A stretch of 5,661 bases of DNA from an uncultured Bacilli bacterium (GTDB lineage Bacteria > Bacillota_I > Bacilli_A > RF39 > UBA660): the NCBI GenBank assembly GCA_947585065.1, contig CANPWX010000075.1, forward strand, positions 1 through 5,661, in the 5' to 3' direction. The position numbers and the translations under genes are program-made. The notes beneath the pieces were generated by a model, which made no database searches, was not told the DNA's origin, and was given only the letters and a program-made list of their open reading frames with translations. This document shows, in pieces, positions 1 to 5,661 of the stretch (positions are counted from its first letter, which is position 1; every line of letters begins with the position of its first letter).

Positions 1-1437
1 GTATCATTAAATATGGATAAAGATTATATTTTAGATTTACTAAAAAATAAAATCATAAAAAATCCTTCTTCTTTTGTTGTAGATATTGTGATAGAAAGTA
101 TAGAAGATGCTTTAAAACGTTTGATTTTTCCAAGTGTAGAAAGAGAAATTCGAGCTGATTTAACAGAAAAAGCTGAAGAAAAAGCGATAGCTACATTCCA
201 AGAAAATCTCGAACATTTACTTATGACAAAACCAATAAAAGACAAAGTTGTTTTAGGATTCGATCCTGCTTTTCGAACAGGATGTAAATTAGCAGTTTTA
301 AATCCATATGGTGATGTTTTAGCAATAGAAACCATTTATCCACATGAGCCAAAAAAAGAAGTAGAAAAAAGTCAAAATATTTTAAAACAATTAATTGAAA
401 AATACAAAGTTCAAATTATCGCGATAGGAAATGGAACCGCATCTCGAGAAAGTGAAGCCTTCGTAGCCGAGACAATAAAAGGTTCAAAAGTTTTGTACAA
501 TTTAGTAAGTGAAGCAGGAGCCAGTGTATATTCAGCAAGTCCTTTAGCCATTCAAGAATTTCCAGATTTAACCGTAGAGAAAAGAAGTGCAATTTCTATT
601 GGTAGAAGAATTCAAGATCCATTATCAGAACTAGTAAAAATAGATCCCAAAAGTATTGGAGTAGGAGAATATCAACATGATGTAAATCAAAAAGAACTAG
701 AAAGTGCTCTTTCTTTTACTGTTTCTAAAATTGTAAACGAAATAGGTGTAAATATAAATACAGCGAGTTCTAGTATTTTAAATCATATTTCTGGTCTAAC
801 AAAGAAAACCATTCAAAGCATTTTAGACTTTCGAAAGAAAAAACCATTTACTTCTCGAGAAGAAGTAAAAAAACTATCAGGATTTTCTGACAAAGTTTTT
901 GAACAATCGATTGGATTTTTAAGAGTTATTGATGGAGATAATGTCTTAGATAAAACGAGAATTCATCCAGAAAGCTATAGCTTAGTAAATGAGATTCTAA
1001 AAGAAAGTCAGCTAGATTTAAAAGATTTTGGAACTCCTCATTTTCGTGAATCTTTAGAACATTTAGATCCAAAAGCTCTTGCCAAAAAATTAGAAAGTGA
1101 CGAATATACAATTCATGATATTATCGAAGAATTAATTCATCCAGGGCAAGATTATCGTGACAAATTAGATGATGTTATTCTAAAAAGCGATATTTTAACT
1201 ATTGAAGATTTAAAACTAGGCATGGAACTAACCGGAACAGTTCGAAATGTGACAAGTTTTGGAGCATTCATAGATATTGGATTACATGATGATGGTTTAG
1301 TTCATATCTCTAAAATGAGTAAAAATTTTGTGAAAAATCCTTCAGATATTGTCAGTACTGGCGATATTGTAAAAGTCTATGTAAGTGACATTGACTTAGA
1401 AAAAGGCAAAGTAGGGCTTTCATTAATCAAAGAATAA
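1..1437 (+). CDS. tex: Tex-family RNA-binding transcription accessory protein, C-terminal part (5' end outside window)
   Basis: The reading frame is open to the first base of the window, so the ATG at 13 is probably an internal methionine. Family members are about 715-780 residues, so roughly 240 or more N-terminal residues are missing. Numbering from that Met: PSVEREIR at 40-47 leads into a YqgF/RNase H-like domain at about 77-205 (LGFDPAFRTGCKLAV at 81-95, IAIGNGTASRESE at 136-148, EAGASVYSAS at 167-176, QDPLSELVKIDPKSIGVGEY ending at 220). A helix-hairpin-helix region follows at about 220-325 (YQHDV, INTAS, FEQSIGFLR, HPESY). An S1 RNA-binding domain closes the protein at about 402-472 (GTVRNVTSFGAFIDIG, DGLVHIS, KVGLSL). 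Tex is a cytoplasmic nucleic-acid-binding protein tied to transcription and RNA metabolism, with no settled enzymatic reaction. The S1 domain is complete and ends in TAA, so the 3' end looks intact. The gene is followed by a hairpin and appears separate from the downstream operon. The family call is secure; the true start cannot be seen. Confidence 0.95.
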   Translation, partial: VSLNMDKDYILDLLKNKIIKNPSSFVVDIVIESIEDALKRLIFPSVEREIRADLTEKAEEKAIATFQENLEHLLMTKPIKDKVVLGFDPAFRTGCKLAVLNPYGDVLAIETIYPHEPKKEVEKSQNILKQLIEKYKVQIIAIGNGTASRESEAFVAETIKGSKVLYNLVSEAGASVYSASPLAIQEFPDLTVEKRSAISIGRRIQDPLSELVKIDPKSIGVGEYQHDVNQKELESALSFTVSKIVNEIGVNINTASSSILNHISGLTKKTIQSILDFRKKKPFTSREEVKKLSGFSDKVFEQSIGFLRVIDGDNVLDKTRIHPESYSLVNEILKESQLDLKDFGTPHFRESLEHLDPKALAKKLESDEYTIHDIIEELIHPGQDYRDKLDDVILKSDILTIEDLKLGMELTGTVRNVTSFGAFIDIGLHDDGLVHISKMSKNFVKNPSDIVSTGDIVKVYVSDIDLEKGKVGLSLIKE

Positions 1438-1459
1438 AATTCCAAATTTCAGTGAGTTT

Positions 1460-1492
1460 AAAAATATTCATTTATTACAATGAATATTTTTT
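1460..1492 (+). terminator. Probable intrinsic terminator after tex (AT-rich hairpin)
   Basis: A perfect 13-bp inverted repeat, 1460-1472 paired with 1479-1491, encloses a 6-nt loop (TATTAC). The 3' arm ends in six T residues at 1487-1492. It begins 22 nt after the tex stop codon, where a terminator is expected. The stem has only one C:G pair and the T run is part of the stem, so it would be a weak terminator. It could instead be an inverted-repeat protein-binding site just upstream of the next promoter. Confidence 0.55.
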
Positions 1493-1502
1493 GCGAAAAT
1501 TA

Positions 1503-1531
1503 AAGACATTTTACTAGAAATTTGATAAAAT
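1503..1531 (+). promoter_or_regulatory. Probable sigma-A-type promoter with extended -10, driving the LtaS-like/asnB pair
   Basis: AAGACA at 1503-1508 matches four of six bases of the TTGACA -35 box. A 17-nt spacer separates it from TAAAAT at 1526-1531, which matches five of six bases of the -10 consensus. TG at 1523-1524, one base before the -10, makes an extended -10 element, which often compensates for a weak -35 in Gram-positives. Transcription would begin around 1538, giving a leader of about 20 nt. That leaves room for the ribosome binding site but not for a riboswitch or attenuator. Confidence 0.6.
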
Positions 1532-1544
1532 GAATTTAAGAAAT

Positions 1545-1548
1545 GGAG
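1545..1548 (+). promoter_or_regulatory. Shine-Dalgarno site of the LtaS-like gene
   Basis: GGAG lies 10 nt upstream of the ATG at 1559, slightly longer than ideal spacing. It supports that ATG as the start. The start is also consistent with the protein, which opens with a short basic segment (MKR) directly before the first membrane helix. Confidence 0.6.
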
Positions 1549-1558
1549 TAATAAAATA

Positions 1559-3502
1559 ATGAAACGAGCAGTACCTAATTTTTTAGTTTTTTTTCTTAGC
1601 ATCCTATATTTTGAATTTTTTTTTAAAATATTAACGAGTCAAAATATTTGGGAAATTCATTGGCTTTTTATTATCCTATATGATAGTTTAATTTCCATTC
1701 TTCTTTCTATAGTAAGTTCTTTAGGATCTCCTAAAAGAAACAAAATAATCTTCTATAGTTGCATTATTATTTTAACAATTTGGTCTATTGCCGAAGTGAT
1801 TTTTAAAAATAGTTTTCATGTATATTTTTCATTTGCTACTATATTTTTTGCTGATCAAGCGATTTCATTTTTAGATAAAGTCCTAGAAATTATAATAGTG
1901 AATGGATGTTCCATATTTATTTTAATCGTGCCTTTCTTATTAACGATATTATGTTCTAAAAAGATGCCTTTTCAAAAAATAAATGAAAAAAAATTAATAA
2001 TTTCCCTTTTATACATACCAATTTGTTATCTATGTTTTTATGGTCTTTTATTAGATAATAAAAAAGAAGATAACTCACCTTATGAACTATATTTTCATTT
2101 GGAAAATAATGCTTTAAATAAAGAAACTTTTGGAATGTTTCCTGCAACTTTGATAGAAGTTAGAAAAATGATATTTCCAGTTACTCAAAAATTATATCAA
2201 CCTGTTATAGAAGAAATTCCTCCCGAGGAAGAACCAGAAGAAAAACCAAAAGTTTATGAAAAAAACATTTTAGAAATTCCGTTTGAAAGTCTTGCAGAAG
2301 TAGAAAAAGATGAAACAGTAAAGGAAATGCATGAATACTTTTCTAAAGATATAGGAACATTAAAAAATGAGTATACAGGGATGTTTCAAGGTAAAAATTT
2401 AATTTTGTTTATGGCAGAAAGTTTTAACTCAATTGCAGTAGATAAAGAAAGAACACCAACTTTATACAAATTAACCCACGAAGGATTTGTTTTTGAAAAT
2501 TTTTACTCTCCAGTAATTTTAAGTACGATAGGTGGAGAATTTCAAGAATTAACTGGTTTATATCCAAACTTATCAATGCTATCCAATGTTTGGCGAACAG
2601 GAAGAAATATGTACCCTTTTGGCTATGGTACAATGTTTGAAAATGCTGGATATACAGTTCATGCCTATCATGATCATAAATACAATTTTCAAAATAGAGA
2701 TATCTATTTAAAATCTTTAGGATTCAATAATTACATGGCTTGTTTTAATGGATTAGAAGAGAAAATGAATTGCAAAGAATGGCCAGAAAGTGATTTAGCA
2801 ATGATAGAAGCAACAACAGAAGATTATCTACAAAGTGAAAAACCGTTTTTTACATATTACGTTACAGTAAGTGGACATATGAGTTATAATTTTTCTGATA
2901 ATGCTATGGCTAGAAAAAATCAAAGTTTAGTAAAAGATTTGCCGTATAGTAATGATATCAAAGCCTATTTAGCAAGTAATATTGAACTCGATAGAGCCTT
3001 AGAAAAGCTAATTGAAGAATTAGATAAAAGTGGAAAATTAGATGATACAGTAATTGCTTTAGTTGCAGATCATTACCCATATGATATTTCTCTGGAACAT
3101 ATTAATGAAATAGCCGGCAACAGAGATAGTACAATAGAAATTAATAGAAGTCATTTTATTTTATGGAATAATAAGTTAGAAACAACTACAATTCAAAAAG
3201 TAGGAGGAAATATGGACGTTTTACCAACCATTTTAAATTTATTTGGTTTAGATTATGATTCAAGATTAATAATGGGACGTGATTTACTAAGTAATTCCTT
3301 TGGTTTAGTCGTATTTGCAGATAGTAGTTGGATAAGTGATATGGGACGTTATTATGCAAGTACCAAGAAATTTATTGCCAATGAAGGAGTTACCGTTAGT
3401 GAAAATTATATTAAAAATATCAATCAAGTAGTATCAAATCGTATTCGGTTAAGCAAATTAATAATGGAAAAAGATTACTATAGGAAAGTGTTAGGTGAAT
3501 AA
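1559..3502 (+). CDS. LtaS-like sulfatase-superfamily membrane transferase (lipoteichoic acid synthase family)
   Basis: At 647 residues this is almost exactly the length of staphylococcal LtaS, with the same architecture. Five hydrophobic segments (about 7-26, 34-55, 62-82, 108-132, 146-166) are followed by a Pro/Glu-rich linker (about 215-235) and an extracellular sulfatase-fold domain from about 278. Catalytic features can be read directly: the metal-ligand Glu287 in MAESF, the probable nucleophile Thr323 in STIGGEF, His371 and Arg380 around HDHKYNFQNRD, His440 in SGHMSY, and Asp504-His505 in ADHYPY. LtaS-family enzymes transfer glycerol phosphate from phosphatidylglycerol to a growing teichoic acid on the outer membrane face; relatives transfer other phospho-headgroups to glycans. 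The active site appears competent, but the Trp of the family motif FWNR is Gln378 here (FQNR), so the exact substrate is uncertain. No separate signal peptide or cell-wall anchor is visible. It is first in a two-gene operon with the AsnB-family gene. Family membership is confident; LTA synthesis as such is inferred. Confidence 0.88.
   Translation: MKRAVPNFLVFFLSILYFEFFFKILTSQNIWEIHWLFIILYDSLISILLSIVSSLGSPKRNKIIFYSCIIILTIWSIAEVIFKNSFHVYFSFATIFFADQAISFLDKVLEIIIVNGCSIFILIVPFLLTILCSKKMPFQKINEKKLIISLLYIPICYLCFYGLLLDNKKEDNSPYELYFHLENNALNKETFGMFPATLIEVRKMIFPVTQKLYQPVIEEIPPEEEPEEKPKVYEKNILEIPFESLAEVEKDETVKEMHEYFSKDIGTLKNEYTGMFQGKNLILFMAESFNSIAVDKERTPTLYKLTHEGFVFENFYSPVILSTIGGEFQELTGLYPNLSMLSNVWRTGRNMYPFGYGTMFENAGYTVHAYHDHKYNFQNRDIYLKSLGFNNYMACFNGLEEKMNCKEWPESDLAMIEATTEDYLQSEKPFFTYYVTVSGHMSYNFSDNAMARKNQSLVKDLPYSNDIKAYLASNIELDRALEKLIEELDKSGKLDDTVIALVADHYPYDISLEHINEIAGNRDSTIEINRSHFILWNNKLETTTIQKVGGNMDVLPTILNLFGLDYDSRLIMGRDLLSNSFGLVVFADSSWISDMGRYYASTKKFIANEGVTVSENYIKNINQVVSNRIRLSKLIMEKDYYRKVLGE
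3493..3498 (+). promoter_or_regulatory. Shine-Dalgarno site of asnB, embedded in the end of the upstream gene
   Basis: AGGTGA at 3493-3498 sits 6 nt before the ATG at 3505, inside the last codons of the LtaS-like gene, whose TAA ends at 3502. Only two bases separate the genes, so translation is probably coupled. The start is also fixed by the required Met-Cys N-terminus of the asparagine synthetase. Confidence 0.75.
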
Positions 3503-3504
3503 AA

Positions 3505-5343
3505 ATGTGTGGAATTGCAGGATTTATAGGAAATGTAAAAAATAAGAAAAAAGTTCTAAAAAACATGACAGATAGAATTGCTCATCGAGGCCCAGATGCA
3601 GAAGGATTTTGCATTAAAGATGAAGTAGCTTTAGGTCAAAGAAGATTATCCATAATTGATCTTAAAAATGGTCAACAGCCAATGTATACACAAGATAAAT
3701 CTTTGGTGGTAGTTTTTAATGGAGAAATTTATAATTATAAAGAATTAAAAAAAGAATTAAAGAACTATCCTTTTCAAACAGACTCCGATACTGAAGTTTT
3801 ACTTTATGGATACAAAGAATGGGGAAAGGATTTGCCTAATCATTTAAGAGGAATGTTTGCTTTTGCAATATACGATTTTAAAGAAAAAACTTTGTTTTGT
3901 GCAAGAGATCCATTTGGCATTAAACCATTTTATTATTATACTTGGGATCAAGGAATAATGTTTGCATCAGAAATAAAAGCATTCTTAGATCATCCAAACT
4001 TCGAAAAAAAGTTTAACGAAAAGATATTATCAAGTTTTCTATCGTTTAGTTTTACACCTACGACAGAAACATTTTTTGAAGGGGTAAAAAGATTAGATGC
4101 AGGTTATACGTTAACATATCAAAAAGAAGAACTAACAATAGACCGTTATTATAAATTAAATTTTCCAATAACTAAAAAAGAATATGAACAAGTAGTAGAA
4201 GAAATATCCGAAGGTATGGAAAATTCTGTCCGTTATCATATGATCAGTGATGTAGAAGTAGGATCTTTTTTATCAAGTGGAATTGATTCCTCTTACTTAG
4301 TTTCATTAGCAAGACCAGATAAAACGTATACAGTAGGTTATGATATTCCAAGATATAATGAAATCGATTATGCAAAAGATTTAACAGAAAAATTAGGTAT
4401 TACAAATAAAAGTAAAATAATAAATAAAAAAGAATATATGGAAGTTTTAGATAAAATTATGTATCATATGGATGAACCTGCAAGTGATCCAGCCATCGTG
4501 GCCCTTTATTTTGTAGCTAATTTAGCCAGTCAAGATGTAAAAGTAGTTTTATCAGGAGAAGGCGCAGATGAATTTTTTGGAGGATATAATTATTACCGAG
4601 AAGAGGTAGATCTGTCGTTTTATAATAAAATTCCTTTTTGGATTCGCCATACTATTTCAAAATTTTTCTCTCTCTTCCCACCTATGCGGGGAATTAATTT
4701 CCTAGTAAGAAGAGGGGAAAAACTGGAAGATTCTTATATTGGAGTCAATAAAGTTTGGAGCGAAAAAGAAGTAAAAAAAATATTAAAAATTCCTGTAACA
4801 TTAAAAAATAAGGACATTACAAAAGATGTTTATAATGAATTTTCGACGGAAAGCAACATTATAAAAATGCAAGCCATCGATATTCATTTTTGGCTAATGA
4901 AAGATATTCTACAAAAAGCAGATCGTATGACGATGGCTAATTCCGTAGAAGGGCGAGTTCCTTTTGTAGATAAAGAAGTTTTTAAAATAGCTTCAAGCCT
5001 TCCTTTAGAATATAAAGTGACAAAAGAAAATACAAAAGTAGCATTAAGAAGTGCCGCCAAAAAAGTAATTCCTAATGAATCCTATAAAAAGAAAAAATTA
5101 GGATTTCCTGTACCAATTAGAGATTGGATGAGGGAAGATGATGTTTATGAAGAAATAGTTACTGCTTTTGAATCAGATATAGCAAAAAAATATTTTAATA
5201 CAAAATTACTTTTAAAAATGTTAAAAGAACATAAAAATAAGAAAAAAGACAATTATCGAAAAGTTTGGAATGTGTTTTGTTTTATAAGATGGTATCAAGT
5301 ATTTTTTGAAAAAAGTGGAATAGGTAGCACAGAAAACAACTAA
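3505..5343 (+). CDS. asnB: Asparagine synthase (glutamine-hydrolysing), AsnB family
   Basis: This is a complete class II glutamine amidotransferase fused to an ATP-dependent synthetase domain, 612 residues, close to the roughly 610-635 of Bacillus-type AsnB. The N-terminal glutaminase domain (about 2-200) starts with the nucleophile Cys2 (MCGIAGF), exposed once Met is removed, and carries RGPDAEGF at 28-35, FNGEIYN at 71-77, DSDTEVLL at 93-100 and ARDPFGIKPFYY at 133-144. The synthetase domain carries the ATP-pyrophosphatase loop SSGIDSS at 257-263, DEPASDPA at 323-330, SGEGADEFFGGY at 350-361 and KADRMTMANSVEGRVPFVD at 471-489. Ammonia from glutamine is channelled to an AMP-activated carboxylate. 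In the classic case this turns aspartate into asparagine in the cytoplasm. The DEP-x-x-DPA motif is typical of the Bacillus AsnB/AsnO group, whose members include an enzyme that amidates meso-diaminopimelate in peptidoglycan precursors. Position in an envelope-gene operon makes that acceptor possible, but sequence alone does not choose. No key residue is missing. Confidence 0.95.
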   Translation: MCGIAGFIGNVKNKKKVLKNMTDRIAHRGPDAEGFCIKDEVALGQRRLSIIDLKNGQQPMYTQDKSLVVVFNGEIYNYKELKKELKNYPFQTDSDTEVLLYGYKEWGKDLPNHLRGMFAFAIYDFKEKTLFCARDPFGIKPFYYYTWDQGIMFASEIKAFLDHPNFEKKFNEKILSSFLSFSFTPTTETFFEGVKRLDAGYTLTYQKEELTIDRYYKLNFPITKKEYEQVVEEISEGMENSVRYHMISDVEVGSFLSSGIDSSYLVSLARPDKTYTVGYDIPRYNEIDYAKDLTEKLGITNKSKIINKKEYMEVLDKIMYHMDEPASDPAIVALYFVANLASQDVKVVLSGEGADEFFGGYNYYREEVDLSFYNKIPFWIRHTISKFFSLFPPMRGINFLVRRGEKLEDSYIGVNKVWSEKEVKKILKIPVTLKNKDITKDVYNEFSTESNIIKMQAIDIHFWLMKDILQKADRMTMANSVEGRVPFVDKEVFKIASSLPLEYKVTKENTKVALRSAAKKVIPNESYKKKKLGFPVPIRDWMREDDVYEEIVTAFESDIAKKYFNTKLLLKMLKEHKNKKKDNYRKVWNVFCFIRWYQVFFEKSGIGSTENN

Positions 5344-5348
5344 AATAT

Positions 5349-5388
5349 AAAAAAAGAACCTACTATTTATGAAATAAGTTCTTTTTTT
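5349..5388. terminator. Bidirectional intrinsic terminator between convergent genes
   Basis: AAAAAAAGAAC at 5349-5359 pairs perfectly with GTTCTTTTTTT at 5378-5388 (11 bp). An inner 5-bp stem (5364-5368 with 5372-5376, loop ATG) lies above an asymmetric internal loop. The seven T at 5382-5388 serve asnB transcription. The seven A at 5349-5355 become a U tract on the other strand, serving the leftward gene that ends at 5393. It begins 6 nt after the asnB stop, and the leftward gene stops 5 nt beyond its other edge. Confidence 0.8.
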
Positions 5389-5392
5389 CATT

Positions 5393-5661
5393 TTAAGTTG
5401 TTTGTAATGATTGTATTTCTTGTTCTGATAATCCTGTTACTTTAGAAATTACTGATGTATCAAATTTTTCTTTGAGCATATTTTGGGCTATTTCATTATT
5501 TCGATTTTTTGCTCCTAAAATTTGGCCCTCAGCACGCCCCTTAGCTAGACCTTCTGCACGCCCAATAGACTCCCCAGTTTCTCGTATCTTGTTTTCTAAT
5601 GTAAACATCTTATTACAGAACTCATCATTCATAAAATCTTTTTGAAACTTTTCCAATGTCA
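5393..5661 (-). CDS. C-terminal tail of a probable Rpn/PD-(D/E)XK nuclease-transposase family protein (5' end outside window)
   Basis: The frame is open to the right edge: a TTG at 5656-5654 and a Thr codon before it continue the frame, so the gene almost certainly starts beyond 5661. Numbering 87 residues from that TTG, an acidic and basic helix (about 1-30) leads into a Gly-rich charged stretch with GRAEG twice (32-36 and 40-44). A terminal helical module (about 54-83) follows, with EIAQNMLKEKF, ISKVTGLSEQEI and a TAA stop. This closely resembles the C-terminal tails of Rpn-family recombination-promoting nucleases/putative transposases, where charged G-rich repeats are followed by an A-x-N-L/M-L...I-x-x-x-TGLS-x-x-E-I helix pair. 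The PD-(D/E)XK catalytic core would be outside the window and is not seen. The gene is convergent with asnB. It could instead be a fragment or another protein that borrowed this tail; the family call rests only on the tail. Confidence 0.6.
   Translation of the reverse strand, partial: TLEKFQKDFMNDEFCNKMFTLENKIRETGESIGRAEGLAKGRAEGQILGAKNRNNEIAQNMLKEKFDTSVISKVTGLSEQEIQSLQTT
5525..5563 (-). repeat. Short intragenic repeat encoding GRAEG twice (8-residue period)
   Basis: Two copies of a 15-nt unit, 5549-5563 and 5525-5539, each encode Gly-Arg-Ala-Glu-Gly. They differ only at third codon positions (GCA/GCT, GAA/GAG, GGT/GGC). The segment is clearly more GC-rich than the rest of the window. Such degenerate G/E/K/R repeats are a known feature of the linker before the C-terminal module in Rpn-type and related proteins, where copy number varies between strains. 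Confidence 0.6.

Noticed and set aside
13..15. ATG at 13 as the true start of a short Tex-like protein
   Set aside because: The frame is open upstream to the window edge, no Shine-Dalgarno is visible in the 12 bases before it, and Tex proteins need a further N-terminal region of over 200 residues.
24..335. Open frame on the - strand opposite tex
   Set aside because: It lies wholly against the conserved Tex coding sequence, has no ribosome site I can see, and encodes nothing recognisable. The same applies to the antisense frames at 926-1111, 1956-2147 and 2424-2633.
1438..1558. Riboswitch or T-box leader ahead of the operon with the asparagine synthetase
   Set aside because: The probable transcript leader is only about 20 nt and shows no T-box or other structured element. 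The upstream hairpin lies before the promoter.
4776..4783. A8 run inside asnB as a possible frameshift site
   Set aside because: The frame is intact on both sides with conserved motifs downstream, and A runs of this size are expected in Lys-rich AT-rich coding sequence.
5654..5656. TTG as the start codon of the leftward gene
   Set aside because: The frame continues past it to the window edge and the visible protein starts in the middle of a family tail, so the real start is almost certainly outside.
1..5661. Recoding of UGA as tryptophan, considered because of the low GC and Mollicutes-like composition
   Set aside because: Tryptophans are written TGG, all four visible stop codons are TAA, and no family frame is interrupted by TGA. 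Nothing requires a non-standard code.

Overview
This 5.7 kb window is AT-rich (roughly 30% GC by eye). It has strong Shine-Dalgarno sites, TAA stops throughout, and TGG for every tryptophan I checked. Protein families and base composition point to a low-GC Gram-positive: Bacillota or a gut Bacilli/Erysipelotrichia-like relative of the Mycoplasmatota that keeps a cell wall. The assignment is inferred, because there is no rRNA or tRNA here.

Layout, left to right. (1) Positions 1-1437, + strand: the C-terminal two thirds of a Tex-type RNA-binding transcription accessory protein, cut by the left window edge. (2) Positions 1438-1558: an intergenic gap with an AT-rich hairpin (probable terminator of tex), then an extended -10 promoter and a Shine-Dalgarno site. 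(3) Positions 1559-3502: a full-length membrane protein of the lipoteichoic acid synthase (LtaS-like) branch of the sulfatase/alkaline phosphatase superfamily. (4) Positions 3505-5343: a full-length glutamine-hydrolysing asparagine synthetase of the AsnB family, 2 nt downstream of the LtaS-like gene, with its Shine-Dalgarno site inside that gene's last codons. (5) Positions 5349-5388: an A/T-flanked hairpin between convergent genes, suited to terminate both strands. (6) Positions 5393-5661, - strand: the C-terminal tail of a probable Rpn/PD-(D/E)XK nuclease-transposase family protein, cut by the right window edge.

Genes 3 and 4 look like a two-gene operon driven from the promoter near 1503-1531. 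One encodes a surface polymer phosphoglycerol/phosphoethanolamine-type transferase; the other encodes a glutamine-dependent amide-forming enzyme. AsnB-family proteins in Gram-positives can make asparagine, or can amidate meso-diaminopimelate in peptidoglycan precursors. The link to an envelope polymer gene makes the second role worth testing, but the sequence does not decide it.

I see no CRISPR array, tRNA, rRNA, complete mobile element or obviously new system. The most interesting points are the LtaS-like/AsnB coupling, a Trp-to-Gln change at a likely substrate-binding position of the LtaS-like enzyme, and the nuclease-family tail at the right edge.
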